From NCBI RefSeq assembly GCF_004348445.1, contig NZ_SMKV01000008.1:141110-205109 (forward strand): 64,000 nucleotides of DNA, in the 5' to 3' direction. A program made the translations under genes and the position numbers. Numbering within the stretch: the first letter of the stretch is position 1; each line of letters begins with the position of its first letter. The DNA is from Saccharopolyspora aridisoli. GTDB taxonomy: Bacteria > Actinomycetota > Actinomycetes > Mycobacteriales > Pseudonocardiaceae. The notes beneath the pieces are model-generated. The model searched no databases, was not told the origin of the DNA, and saw nothing but the letters and a program-made list of their open reading frames with translations. This document shows positions 10,272-18,660 of the stretch, piece by piece.

Positions 10272-11405
10272 GTGATCACCTGGCTGTTCACCCAGGTGTG
10301 GCTGTGGAGCCTCGCCGCTTTCCTGTTGGGCGCGCTCGTCACCTGGGCGTTGTTCGTCCGGCCGTTGCGGCGCAGGCTCAAGGCCGACCTGGCCAGGCCG
10401 CGCTACGCCGAACCCGTCTACGACGAGCCCGTCCACGAGACCTACGAGGACGAGCCGGTCGGCGAGCACCGGTCGCTGGACCTGCTCGAACAGCGCCCGC
10501 CCCGGTGGGAGTCCCCAGAGGAGCAGCAGCTCGAGGAGTGGGACCGCAGGCCGCGCCCGTGGGTCGCGACGGAGGCGACGACCCGCTCCGCTCCAGCGGA
10601 GACGCAGCGCCTGCCGGAACCGGAACCCGAGCCGGAGGGGCCGTCCGGGGACAACACCTGGTTCCGCAATCCCGAGGTGGAGGATCCCAAGGCCGAGTCG
10701 CGCCCGTCGCGCTTCCCGCCGGGAGCCGACGACGAGGAGTCAGATCAGCTCTCGGGTCAGCTCCGCTCGCTGTTCGAGCCGGAGTCCGGTGGTGACGCCG
10801 GCGAGCCGTACACGCCGCCGGTCGGCGCCGACGCCACGCAGGTCCTCCCGGCCGTTCCCCGAGAGCAGCCGCAGGCCGGCAGCCCGAACGGCGACGGTGC
10901 CGAGGTCGAGCCGCTGCCGAAGCGCACTCCGCAGCCGCGCTCCGACTCCCCCGCGCAGTCCGATCCGCCGAAGATCCCGGACTCGCTGCGGCAGCGCGTC
11001 GAGAACGGCGAACCGCTCTCGCGCGGTGACGACGGTGCGGAAGCCCCGGAGATCAAGCTGGTCGACAACCCCGACGACTCCGCTCCGCTTCCCCGCCGCA
11101 CCCCCGGCGCAGGCCCTCATCCGGGCCGCGACGCCAAGTGGGAGAAGCCCTCGGAAACCCCCCGTGCCCAAGAACCCGTCCCGGACCGACCGGAACCCCG
11201 CTGGGCCGGGGCCGAGGCCCCTCCGCCCAAGCCCCAGCCTGCCCAGGTCCCCGCCTCAGGCGGTCCGATGATCAAGGGGCATTCGGCGTCCCGCAAGTAC
11301 CACACCCCGGACTCCCCGCAGTACGACCAGGTCAGCGCGGACGTCTGGTTCCGCACGCCCTCCGACGCCGAGATCGCCGGTTTCCAAGCCTGGAACCGCT
11401 CTTGA
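10272..11405 (+). CDS. Membrane-anchored protein with C-terminal sunset domain
   Basis: The protein (377 aa) has one N-terminal membrane helix (residues ~5-27) followed by RPLRRRLK, so the body is probably cytoplasmic. Residues ~45-320 are low-complexity, rich in Pro, Glu, Arg and Asp. The last ~45 residues (IKGHSASRKYHTPDSPQYD, then VWFRTPSDAEIAGFQAW) match the short sunset motif of many actinobacterial membrane proteins. Its function is unknown; the motif is thought to bind another component near the membrane. The start is GTG at 10272 after a GGAGGAGGGA ribosome-binding site. It stands alone between the prenyl synthase and the convergent Lrp gene. Confidence 0.75.
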   Translation: MITWLFTQVWLWSLAAFLLGALVTWALFVRPLRRRLKADLARPRYAEPVYDEPVHETYEDEPVGEHRSLDLLEQRPPRWESPEEQQLEEWDRRPRPWVATEATTRSAPAETQRLPEPEPEPEGPSGDNTWFRNPEVEDPKAESRPSRFPPGADDEESDQLSGQLRSLFEPESGGDAGEPYTPPVGADATQVLPAVPREQPQAGSPNGDGAEVEPLPKRTPQPRSDSPAQSDPPKIPDSLRQRVENGEPLSRGDDGAEAPEIKLVDNPDDSAPLPRRTPGAGPHPGRDAKWEKPSETPRAQEPVPDRPEPRWAGAEAPPPKPQPAQVPASGGPMIKGHSASRKYHTPDSPQYDQVSADVWFRTPSDAEIAGFQAWNRS

Positions 11406-11437
11406 TCCCACGCGGTTGAGGCTGCTGGGGTCCGGCG

Positions 11438-11890
11438 TCAGTCCGGCTGGGGCTGGCGCTCGAGCAGGCGCGAGAGGATGACGGTGGAGACCGTGCGGGA
11501 GACGAAGTCGACCTCGCGGAGCCGTTCCATCGCCTCCTCCAGGTGGTGGATGTCGGCCGCGCGCAGGTGCACGATGGCGTCGGCCTGCCCGGAGACCGTG
11601 TAGGCGGCCACGACTTCCGGCAGCGGTTCGAGCCCGGTCCGGATCCGGTGCGCGGGAACGTTGCCGTGGCAGTGGACCTCCACGAACGCCTCCGTTCCCC
11701 AGCCCAGCGCCTCGGGGTCGACCACCGCGGTGAACCCCTGCAGAACGCCCTGGTCGAGCAGCTTGTCGACCCGTCGCTTCACCGCGGGCGCGGACAGTCC
11801 CACGTCGGAACCGATCTCCGCGTAGCTCGCGCGGGCGTCGGCGACCAGGTGCGAAATGATTCGTTGGTCCAAGGCATCCATGCGCAACAT
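11438..11890 (-). CDS. Lrp/AsnC-family transcriptional regulator
   Basis: The protein (150 aa) has the Lrp layout: an N-terminal winged helix-turn-helix (residues ~4-55, DARASYAEIGSDVGLSAPAV) and a C-terminal RAM ligand-binding domain (~68-145). Such regulators sense amino acids and usually control the divergent neighbour. Here the neighbour is a DDAH/amidinotransferase-fold gene 65 bp away, so an arginine/ornithine-related effector is a reasonable inference. The start is placed at 11890; ATG at 11881 (MDALDQ) is an alternative that fits the usual Lrp N-terminus. Confidence 0.92.
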   Translation of the reverse strand: MLRMDALDQRIISHLVADARASYAEIGSDVGLSAPAVKRRVDKLLDQGVLQGFTAVVDPEALGWGTEAFVEVHCHGNVPAHRIRTGLEPLPEVVAAYTVSGQADAIVHLRAADIHHLEEAMERLREVDFVSRTVSTVILSRLLERQPQPD

Positions 11891-11908
11891 TCTGCCGCAA
11901 ACGACGAA

Positions 11909-11955
11909 CGTAGCGGCGTTGATGGTAGGTATCCGTAGCGCTTAGATTTCGATTC
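11909..11955 (+). promoter_or_regulatory. Promoter of the DDAH gene with possible Lrp operator
   Basis: A -35-like TTGATG (11919-11924), 18-nt spacer and TAGATT (-10, 11943-11948) end 7 nt before the ATG at 11956, implying leaderless transcription. CGTAGCG occurs twice as a direct repeat (11909-11915 and 11934-11940), 25 bp apart and straddling the promoter, a plausible site for the divergent Lrp protein. This is inferred from sequence only. Confidence 0.55.
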
Positions 11956-12810
11956 ATGACGGCAACAGCGGAGCGACCCGCCGAAACGCTCGCGGCCAAG
12001 CAGGCCACCACCCGCCACTTCCTGATGTGCCCGCCCGCGTACTTCACCGTCGAGTACGTGATCAACCCGTGGATGAACCCGGACGAACCGGTGGACGCGG
12101 CGCTGGCGATGGCCCAGTGGGAAGAGCTGAAGAACACCTACGTGCGGCTCGGCCACACCGTGGACACCATCGAGCCTCAGCCCGGCCTGCCCGACATGGT
12201 CTTCGCCGCGAACTCCGGCACGGTGATCGAAGGCCGCGTGCTCGGCTCGAAGTTCCGGGCCCCGGAACGCGCGGCGGAGGCCGAGCACTTCCGCCGCTGG
12301 TTCGTCAACCACGGCCACCGCGACCTGGTGATGCCGACCCGGATCAACGAGGCGGAGGGTGATTTCGCCTGGACCGGGGAGGTGCTGCTGGCAGGTACCG
12401 GGTTCCGCACCGACCCCGCCGCGCACGCCGAGGCGCAGGAGGCCCTGGGCGTTCCGGTCGTCTCGCTCAGCCTGGTCGACGAGCGCTACTACCACCTGGA
12501 CACCGCCCTGTTCGTCCTGGACAAGGGTCCGAACGCGCAGATCGCCTACTACCCGGGCGCCTTCTCGGAGGGCTCGCGCCGGGTGCTGGCGCGGATGTTC
12601 CCCGACGCGGTGATCGCCGACGAGGCCGACGCCTCCTGCCTGGGCCTCAACGGCGTCTCCGACGGCCACCACGTGGTGCTGCCGTTCGAGGCGACGGGCC
12701 TGGCCGGGCAGCTGGTGGAACGCGGGTACGAGGTGATCGGGTTGGACATCTCCGAGCTCCGCAAGTCCGGTGGCGGCCCCAAGTGCTGCACCATGGAACT
12801 GCACGACTGA
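11956..12810 (+). CDS. ddaH: Dimethylarginine dimethylaminohydrolase / amidinotransferase-fold hydrolase
   Basis: The protein (284 aa) belongs to the guanidino-group-modifying pentein fold. Members of the DDAH branch hydrolyse N-omega-methylated arginines to citrulline plus methylamines. Catalytic residues are visible: Cys277 in GGGPKCCTMEL and His180 in YYHLDTALFV; the substrate-binding loop GLPDMVFAANSG is near residues 75-86. Its relative, arginine deiminase, is much longer, so DDAH or ornithine-forming activity is preferred. It is divergent from an Lrp-type regulator, and the start ATG is predicted to be leaderless. The exact substrate is uncertain. Confidence 0.85.
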   Translation: MTATAERPAETLAAKQATTRHFLMCPPAYFTVEYVINPWMNPDEPVDAALAMAQWEELKNTYVRLGHTVDTIEPQPGLPDMVFAANSGTVIEGRVLGSKFRAPERAAEAEHFRRWFVNHGHRDLVMPTRINEAEGDFAWTGEVLLAGTGFRTDPAAHAEAQEALGVPVVSLSLVDERYYHLDTALFVLDKGPNAQIAYYPGAFSEGSRRVLARMFPDAVIADEADASCLGLNGVSDGHHVVLPFEATGLAGQLVERGYEVIGLDISELRKSGGGPKCCTMELHD

Positions 12811-12814
12811 CCTG

Positions 12815-12853
12815 GGAGAACGGCTGCGCGAGCCGATCGTGCAGCCGTTCTCC
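12815..12853. terminator. Bidirectional terminator hairpin between convergent genes
   Basis: A perfect 13-bp inverted repeat (GGAGAACGGCTGC at 12815-12827, complement at 12841-12853) with a 13-nt loop lies between the stop of ddaH and the stop of the convergent YceI gene. No long T-tract follows. Confidence 0.7.
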
Positions 12854-12859
12854 GCGTCG

Positions 12860-13768
12860 TCACACCATGACGGCCTGAACGCCCAGCTCGATGCTGACCG
12901 TGGGGCCGACCACCGCGATGCCCTTGGCGAGCGTGGCCTGCCAGTTCACCGAGTAGTCCTCGCGGCGCAGGGTCGCCGTGGCGTCGCAGGCGACCCGCAG
13001 GTCGCCGTCGAACCCGGGCCCCTGGAACGTGCGTTGCCCCAGGTAGACCGCGGCCAGTTCCACCGGACTCGTGGTGCCGCGCAAGGTGAGAGCGCCGCTG
13101 ACCTTCCAGCGGTCCGCGCGCACGTGCGTGAGCCGGTTGCTGCGGAAGTGCAGCTGCGGGTGCGACTCGACGTCGAGGAAGTCCGCCGACCGGAGGTGGT
13201 CGTCGCGCATCTTCACGCCGGTGTCGATGGAATCGGCCTCCATGACGACCTCGATACGGGAGTCCTCGAACCGGGGCGCCACGTCGATCACGCCGTCGAA
13301 CCGGCGGAACTCCCCGTGGATCTTGGACAGCCCGATGTGCTGGGCGACGAACCGGATCTCGGTGTGGTACGGGTCGAACCGGTAGCGACCGGGCTGCGGC
13401 AACTGCAGCGAGTCATCGGGTTCCACCCCGATGCTGCCGAGCGGTGAGTGCTGGTTGACCTGCACCTGGACCCGGGTGCTGTAGCGGCGGTAACCGCCGG
13501 CGGTGAGGGACAACTTGTGCGTGCCGGGGGCGACTGAGACGGCGAAGCCGCCGTAGGAGTCGGTCTTGGTCTCACCGATGACCTGGTTCAGCCGGTCAAC
13601 GATGGTGACGCTCACCTCGGGGAGGAGCGAGCCGCGCTCGTCGTGCACCTGACCGCTCACCAGACCGCTGTCCAGTGGCGTGGGGTGCAGGGAGAATCCG
13701 CCGCGGGGGGAGCGTGCCGGAGTGCCGGGGCTGGCCGACAACCGTCGGCGCAGCTTGGCGAGGACCAT
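12860..13768 (-). CDS. YceI-family protein with N-terminal carboxypeptidase-regulatory-like domain
   Basis: The protein (302 aa) has two parts. Residues ~40-115 (VSGQVHDERGSLLPEVSVTI, then TDSYGGFAVSVAPGTHKLSL) form a transthyretin-like/carboxypeptidase-regulatory beta domain. Residues ~125-300 are a YceI lipocalin-like barrel (YRFDPYHTEIRFVAQHIGLS; later DYSVNWQATL), a fold that binds isoprenoid-like lipids. No clear signal peptide is seen, so the location is uncertain. The ATG at 13768 with AAGGGA upstream was chosen over the longer open frame to 13948, which would run through the divergent promoter region. Confidence 0.85.
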   Translation of the reverse strand: MVLAKLRRRLSASPGTPARSPRGGFSLHPTPLDSGLVSGQVHDERGSLLPEVSVTIVDRLNQVIGETKTDSYGGFAVSVAPGTHKLSLTAGGYRRYSTRVQVQVNQHSPLGSIGVEPDDSLQLPQPGRYRFDPYHTEIRFVAQHIGLSKIHGEFRRFDGVIDVAPRFEDSRIEVVMEADSIDTGVKMRDDHLRSADFLDVESHPQLHFRSNRLTHVRADRWKVSGALTLRGTTSPVELAAVYLGQRTFQGPGFDGDLRVACDATATLRREDYSVNWQATLAKGIAVVGPTVSIELGVQAVMV

Positions 13769-13962
13769 TGAGAATCCCTTCTGAGCGTCCTCCTGGACGG
13801 GAAGCGGAGGAAAAGTTTCTGCTTCAATCACTGGGTGTTTCAGCCTAGATTGACTACCGAGTTCACCCGATCGGAGGGCGTAGTTGCATTCCGCACATCC
13901 GTTCAACGGAACCAGCCGCCGACGCCACGCGTTTTCCAGTTGAATCACGGGCGGAGGCAGAG

Positions 13963-14838
13963 GTGCGCAGTCATTTCAACGGTCTGAGAACCGCGGTGCT
14001 GCTCGGCGGGATGAGCGCGCTGGTGCTGCTGGTCGGTGCGATCTTCGGTCGGGCCGGACTGGTCATCGCGCTGGTCGTGGCGCTGGGCATGAACGGGTTC
14101 GCCTACTTCAACTCGGCGAAGCTGGCCTTGCGATCGATGCGCGCCAGGCCGGTCTCGGAGGCCGAGCAGCCGGCGATGTACCGGATCGTGCGCGAGCTGG
14201 CGACCTCGGCGCGCCAACCGATGCCCTCGTTGTACATCAGCCCGACCCGCGCCCCGAACGCGTTCGCGACCGGCCGCAACCCCCGCAACGCCGCGGTGTG
14301 CTGCACGACCGGGGTCCTGGAGCTGCTCGACGAGCGCGAGCTGCGCGCGGTGCTCGGCCACGAGCTCTCGCACGTCTACAACCGCGACATCCTGATCTCC
14401 AGCGTGGCCGGGGCGCTGGCCAGCATCGTGACGTTCTTGGCGAACTTCGGGATCTTCTTCGGCATGTTCGGCGGCAGTGACGAGGACCGCCCCAACCCGT
14501 TCGCGATGCTGCTGGTGGCCTTGCTGGGGCCGGTCGCGGCGGCGGTGGTGCAGATGGCGGTCAGCCGGTCACGGGAGTACCAGGCGGACGCCTCGGGCGC
14601 TCAGCTCACCGGCGATCCGCTGGCCCTGGCCTCGGCCCTGCGCAAGCTGCAGCTGGGGACGCAGGCGGCGCCGCTCGCGCCGGAACCGCGGCTGGTGTCG
14701 CAGTCGCACCTGATGATTGCCAACCCGTTCCGCCCGGGCGAGCGCTTGACCAGGTTCTTCTCGACGCACCCGCCGATGGACGAGCGCATCGCGCGGCTGG
14801 AGGGCATGGCGGGCAGGCAACTGCCCCCGATCCACTAG
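13963..14838 (+). CDS. htpX: HtpX-type membrane zinc metalloprotease (M48)
   Basis: HtpX (291 aa) is an integral-membrane zinc protease involved in quality control of membrane proteins. The active site HELSH is at residues 133-137 (H133, E134, H137), with the third zinc ligand E205 in [10 protein letters not shown]. Two membrane segments lie at residues ~12-50 and two more around 145-190, flanking the catalytic core. The start is GTG at 13963 preceded by GGCGGAGG. Its stop shares 4 bp with the stop of the convergent rfbA. Confidence 0.95.
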   Translation: MRSHFNGLRTAVLLGGMSALVLLVGAIFGRAGLVIALVVALGMNGFAYFNSAKLALRSMRARPVSEAEQPAMYRIVRELATSARQPMPSLYISPTRAPNAFATGRNPRNAAVCCTTGVLELLDERELRAVLGHELSHVYNRDILISSVAGALASIVTFLANFGIFFGMFGGSDEDRPNPFAMLLVALLGPVAAAVVQMAVSRSREYQADASGAQLTGDPLALASALRKLQLGTQAAPLAPEPRLVSQSHLMIANPFRPGERLTRFFSTHPPMDERIARLEGMAGRQLPPIH

Positions 14839-15710
14839 GCGCCCGCCTTGCGGGCGACCTCCATCACGTACTCGCCGTAGCCGGATTTGGACTGCTTCGC
14901 GCCGAGCTCGTAGCAGGCCTCCGCGGAGATGAAGCCCATCTTCAGCGCGACCTCCTCCAGGCAGGCGATGCGCACCCCCGTGCGGTGTTCGAGCACCTGC
15001 ACGAACTGGCCGGCCTCCAGCAGCGAGTCGTGCGTCCCGGTGTCCAGCCAGGCGAAGCCGCGGCCCAGCTCGGTCAGGTGCGCGCGGCCTTCTCGCAGGT
15101 AGGCGAGGTTGACATCGGTGATCTCCAGCTCGCCTCGCGCCGAAGGGGAGAGCCCCTTGGCGATGTCGACGACGGCGTTGTCGTAGAAGTACAACCCGGT
15201 GATCGCCATGTTCGACCTGGGTTCGGTGGGCTTCTCCACGATCGACAGCAGCTTGCCGTCCGCGTCGACCTCGCCTACCCCGTACCGCTGCGCATCCCGC
15301 ACCGGATACCCGAACAGGGTGCATCCGCGCAGGTCACGTACGCAGTTGCGGAGGATTCCGGAGAAGCCCTGGCCGTAGAAGATGTTGTCGCCGAGCACCA
15401 GGGCGACGGGTTCGTCGGAGACGAAGTCGGCCCCGATGACGAAGGCTTCCGCCAGGCCGTTGGGCTGCGGTTGCTCGGCGTAGGAGATGTCCAGCCCGAA
15501 CTGCGATCCGTCGCCCAGTAAACGCTGGAAGAGTGGCAGGTCCGACGGGGTGGAGATCAGCAGGACCTCCCGGATGCCCGCGAGCATCAGCACCGAGATG
15601 GGGTAGTAGATCATCGGCTTGTCGTAGACCGGGAGAAGCTGCTTCGACACCGCCTGGGTGAGCGGGTGCAACCGAGTCCCGCTGCCTCCGGCCAGCACGA
15701 TCCCCTTCAC
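14835..15710 (-). CDS. rfbA: Glucose-1-phosphate thymidylyltransferase
   Basis: RfbA/RmlA (291 aa) joins glucose-1-phosphate and dTTP to give dTDP-glucose, the first step towards dTDP-rhamnose and many deoxysugars. The nucleotide-binding signature [11 protein letters not shown] is at residues ~8-18, then [20 protein letters not shown]. Later motifs include [10 protein letters not shown], the catalytic-region [10 protein letters not shown], and ITDVNLAYL. The GTG start at 15710 was chosen because the family begins MKGIVLAGG and GGAAGG lies upstream; the longer open frame adds 64 residues unlike the family. No other sugar genes are adjacent. Confidence 0.94.
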   Translation of the reverse strand: MKGIVLAGGSGTRLHPLTQAVSKQLLPVYDKPMIYYPISVLMLAGIREVLLISTPSDLPLFQRLLGDGSQFGLDISYAEQPQPNGLAEAFVIGADFVSDEPVALVLGDNIFYGQGFSGILRNCVRDLRGCTLFGYPVRDAQRYGVGEVDADGKLLSIVEKPTEPRSNMAITGLYFYDNAVVDIAKGLSPSARGELEITDVNLAYLREGRAHLTELGRGFAWLDTGTHDSLLEAGQFVQVLEHRTGVRIACLEEVALKMGFISAEACYELGAKQSKSGYGEYVMEVARKAGA

Positions 15711-15977
15711 ACGAACACCTTCCCGATCAGCCGGCGCGGCGGACCCGCCCCGAACACGTCGACGAGCGTATCCGGGAGAGGCATGAAGAGGACATCCGCG
15801 CAGCTCCGAGGCAGGTTCCCGCCAGCGCGGCGCGGGAGCCGGGCAGTGTTGCCGGACTACCGGGCAAGAGCGACATCGACCACGGACCGTTCGGACCAGC
15901 ACTGGCCGATACCGCCGCCAACGCTGCTGGCCCCGACCTCCGCGCTGGGCCGGGCCCAGCGCGGACGAGGTGAGGAC

Positions 15978-16469
15978 CTACCGGTAGTTCTCGAACTGGA
16001 GTGCCACGTCGAAGTCGGAGGACTTCAGAAGCGAGATGACGGCCTGCAGGTCGTCCTTCTTCTTGCCTGACACGCGCAGCGCGTCGCCCTGGATCTGCGC
16101 CTGGACGCCCTTGGGCGCTTCGTCGCGGACCTTCTTGGAGATCTTCTTCGCGGTCTCCTGCGAGATGCCCTGAACGATCTTGCCGGTGACCTTGTAGATC
16201 TGGCCGGAACTCGCCGGTTCGCCCATGTCCAGGGCCTTCAGCGAGATGTTCCGCTTGATCAGCTTCTCCTTGAAGACCTCGATCGCGGCCTTGCAACGCT
16301 CCTCGGTCTCCGACTCCAGTACGACGGCGTCCTCGCCGGACCAGGAGATCTTGGTTCCGGTGCCGCGGAAGTCGAACCGGTTGGCGAGCTCCTTGGCCGC
16401 CTGGTTCACCGCGTTGTCCACCTCCTGGTGATCCACCTTGCTGACCACGTCGAAGGACGGGTTTGCCAC
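15978..16469 (-). CDS. YajQ-family nucleotide-binding protein
   Basis: The protein (163 aa, family-typical) belongs to the UPF0234/YajQ family of two ferredoxin-like domains. It starts [20 protein letters not shown] and ends VALQFENYR, both diagnostic. Family members bind nucleotides or RNA, and one Xanthomonas member binds cyclic di-GMP, which is notable because a diguanylate cyclase gene lies ~700 bp away; any link is inference. The GTG at 16469 was chosen by homology to the usual N-terminus and the GGGAGG ribosome-binding site. The 267 bp separating it from rfbA holds no recognisable gene. Confidence 0.93.
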   Translation of the reverse strand: MANPSFDVVSKVDHQEVDNAVNQAAKELANRFDFRGTGTKISWSGEDAVVLESETEERCKAAIEVFKEKLIKRNISLKALDMGEPASSGQIYKVTGKIVQGISQETAKKISKKVRDEAPKGVQAQIQGDALRVSGKKKDDLQAVISLLKSSDFDVALQFENYR

Positions 16470-16516
16470 CTTGAGTACCTCCCAGTTGAGCCGCTGTTCA
16501 GGTCTGCCAAGACACG

Positions 16517-16909
16517 CTACCGGGGTCCGAGGAGGTCCCACCTGTTACCCGCGACGTCGAGGAACACGACCACCCGGCCGTAGGGCTCGTTCCGGGGTTC
16601 GCCGAGGAACGTCACCCCGGCCTCGACCATCCGCCGGTGCTGCGCGTCGAAGTCGTCGACGTGCAGGAAGAAGCCCACCCGGCCACCGGTCTGGTTCCCC
16701 ACGGCCGCGACCTGCTGCTCCCCGTCCGCCTTGGCCAGCAAGATGCCCGTTCCCGCCTCCGGTGGCCGCACCACGACCCACCGCTTCTCCCGCCCGTCGT
16801 TGGTCAGCGAAGGCGAGTCCTCCACCAGCTCGAAACCCAGCACGTCCACGAAGAACGCGATCGCCCGGTCGTAGTCATCCACCACGAGAGAAACCAAAGA
16901 GACCCGCAT
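16517..16909 (-). CDS. Glyoxalase/bleomycin-resistance-fold (VOC) protein
   Basis: The protein (130 aa) is a vicinal-oxygen-chelate-fold protein. The pattern [20 protein letters not shown] at the N-terminus and [19 protein letters not shown] at the C-terminus is the standard paired beta-alpha-beta-beta-beta layout. Members act as glyoxalases, dioxygenases or drug-binding proteins; the substrate is not evident here. The ATG at 16909 has GGGAGG 9 nt upstream and is preferred over the longer frame to 16993. It is divergent from the GGDEF gene. Confidence 0.88.
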   Translation of the reverse strand: MRVSLVSLVVDDYDRAIAFFVDVLGFELVEDSPSLTNDGREKRWVVVRPPEAGTGILLAKADGEQQVAAVGNQTGGRVGFFLHVDDFDAQHRRMVEAGVTFLGEPRNEPYGRVVVFLDVAGNRWDLLGPR

Positions 16910-17134
16910 CAACCCATCCTCCCGCCAGGCCGCCAGCGGATTCGCCCCTCCTCCGAGATGTGCAGACCACCGCAGTGGTCGGTGCCCGAACACGGCCGTG
17001 TTCCGGGTGCGCGGGCGCCCACCCGAACGTCACGTCCGGCCGGAGAGCATCCGCTGGATGCGCGATCAGCTCCAGATCTTGAGGCCCCGTGCGTTGCGAG
17101 GCTTCTGCGGTGCTTCGATTGCCGGTCACTCGTC

Positions 17135-17207
17135 ACCGTGGCAAGGCAAATCACTCACAGGGGTGAAACGGGCTCGACATGCGCACGAGCCCGCCTACGG
17201 TCGGCTT
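17135..17207 (+). promoter_or_regulatory. Promoter/operator or structured leader before the diguanylate cyclase gene
   Basis: Two readings fit. As a promoter: TCGACA (17174-17179), 16-nt spacer, TACGGT (17196-17201), then 6 nt to the ATG at 17208 (leaderless), with the inverted repeat CGGGCTCG/CGAGCCCG (17169-17176/17186-17193) as operator. As RNA: ACCGTGG (17135-17141) pairs with CCTACGGT (17195-17201) around two hairpins (17151-17166 and 17169-17193), forming a three-way junction. Sequence alone does not decide. Confidence 0.4.
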
Positions 17208-18434
17208 ATGCCCTCATCGGGTGACCAGGATCGGATTCCGTGGCAGGTCGTGTGCGACCAGGCCGCATCCGCGATGACGGTGCTCGACCTCGAGGGGCGC
17301 TTCCTCTACGTCAACCGGGCACTGTGCCGGCTCCTGGGCTACGAGCGAGACGAGATCGTCGGGAACCACCGCCACCACTACATCCACCCTGACGACACGG
17401 TGGGGCTCGACATGATCGGCGACGTGCTCGCGGAACCCTCGGGCGAGGTCTCCCAGGAGTTCCGATGCGTGCGCGCCGACGGGAGGGTCGTCTGGTTGCT
17501 CCTGTCCGCCTCGGTCATCCGGGACGACGAAGACCGTCCGCTCTGCATCGTGACCCACGCGCAGGACATCACAGACCGGCACGAATCCAACGACCGATGG
17601 CAACGGACGTTCGCCAACGCTCCCATCGGGATGGCTCTGCTGGACGCGCACGGGGTTTGGACAGAGGTCAACGCGGCCTTGTGCGAGTTGCTCGGTTACA
17701 GCCACGACGAGCTGGTGGACCTGGATCCCACCGCCCTCACCTACCCGGACGAAGAGGCGAGCGCGGCGCTCGCCGATGTCTTCGAGGGGCGCTTGGACCG
17801 GGTGAGCGTCGAAACCCGCTACCGGCACAAGGCCGGGTACCCGGTCTGGCTGTTCATCCGGGTCAGCGCGGTACCAGGCCCAGAGGGAGCGCCGGTGTGC
17901 GTAGTCGGCCAGTACGAGGAGATCGGTGATCGGCGCATGTCGGACGAGCACCTCGCGCACTTGGCCCTGCACGATCCGCTGACCGGGCTGGCCAACCGCG
18001 CACTGCTGGCCGATCGGCTGGATCACGCACTAGCGGAACTACCACGTGACGGGGGCGTGCTGGCCGTGATGCTGGTGGACCTCGACAAGCTGAAGGAGAC
18101 CAACGACCGCCACGGGCACGCCGTCGGCGATCAGCTCCTGATCTCGGTGGGTGACGCGCTGCTGCGCGCCGCGCAGACCGGTGACACCGTGGCCCGTTTC
18201 GGGGGAGACGAGTTCGTGGTGGTCAGCCACGTGCCTGATCTCGCGGCGGCGGAGGCGCTTCGCGACCGCGTGGAGAAGTGCCTCAAGACCGACGTCCCCG
18301 TGTCGGGCTGCCGGATCTCCCTGCAGGCGAGCGTCGGGCTTGCCACCACGACCTTCCCGACGCTCTCCCGCGTGGAGCTGCTGGACGCCGCCGACCGCGA
18401 CATGTACGTCCGCAAAGCTCGGAGCCGAGGCTAG
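17208..18434 (+). CDS. PAS-PAS-GGDEF diguanylate cyclase
   Basis: The protein (408 aa) is soluble, with no membrane segment. Two PAS sensor domains occupy residues ~15-125 and ~135-250 (each ends in a PAC-like segment such as DEDRPLCIVTHAQDI), followed by a GGDEF domain at ~260-408. The catalytic motif RFGGDEF is intact at residues ~330-336 and HDPLTGLANRALL marks the domain start, so cyclic di-GMP synthesis from GTP is expected. I see no obvious RxxD inhibitory site just before GGDEF. The ATG at 17208 was chosen because PAS homology begins shortly after it and a TANNNT box precedes it; the longer frame to 16998 crosses the divergent promoter. Confidence 0.9.
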   Translation: MPSSGDQDRIPWQVVCDQAASAMTVLDLEGRFLYVNRALCRLLGYERDEIVGNHRHHYIHPDDTVGLDMIGDVLAEPSGEVSQEFRCVRADGRVVWLLLSASVIRDDEDRPLCIVTHAQDITDRHESNDRWQRTFANAPIGMALLDAHGVWTEVNAALCELLGYSHDELVDLDPTALTYPDEEASAALADVFEGRLDRVSVETRYRHKAGYPVWLFIRVSAVPGPEGAPVCVVGQYEEIGDRRMSDEHLAHLALHDPLTGLANRALLADRLDHALAELPRDGGVLAVMLVDLDKLKETNDRHGHAVGDQLLISVGDALLRAAQTGDTVARFGGDEFVVVSHVPDLAAAEALRDRVEKCLKTDVPVSGCRISLQASVGLATTTFPTLSRVELLDAADRDMYVRKARSRG

Positions 18435-18501
18435 CCGCGCTCGATGCTCGTCCGGCGAGCAACTGCTCGCCGCCACCGACACCGGAGATCAACACTCGAT
18501 C

Positions 18502-18583
18502 TGCCGTGGACCGTCGTGCACGGCCGAACCGCACCGGACACAGCCGTACTGCAGAGCAAAGACCCCGTGACCGCTTTGATGCT
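18502..18583 (+). repeat. Direct repeat, left copy (putative att site)
   Basis: An 82-bp sequence repeated at 23407-23488 with 8 mismatches; the last 29 bp (18555-18583) are identical. It lies 67 bp after the stop of the GGDEF gene. This copy has the left arm and loop of the tRNA-Tyr terminator but not its right arm. Interpreted as the left attachment site of an integrated element. Confidence 0.75.
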
Positions 18584-18654
18584 TCGGCGGCGCTGAGGTC
18601 GGCGCCATTGAGGTGGGCATCGGCGAGGTAGGCGCCTTCGAGGTTGGTGGTGTC
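18581..18654 (-). pseudogene. Pentapeptide-repeat protein remnant
   Basis: On the minus strand one frame reads NLEGAYLADAHLNGADLSAA, four consecutive A(D/N)LXX-type units of the pentapeptide-repeat beta-helix. A TGA stop in the same frame lies immediately upstream, and the downstream end runs into the left direct repeat. Only a fragment of the original gene remains, cut at the element boundary. No function can be assigned. Confidence 0.55.
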
Positions 18655-18660
18655 CCGTGG

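Noticed and set aside
13769..13948. 60-residue N-terminal extension of the YceI protein
   Set aside because: The ATG at 13768 has a ribosome-binding site, and the extension would occupy nearly the whole divergent promoter gap with htpX.
17135..17201. Cyclic di-GMP-I (GEMM) riboswitch
   Set aside because: The three-way junction is suggestive before a GGDEF gene, but the conserved GEMM junction sequences and the tetraloop/receptor pair are not present.
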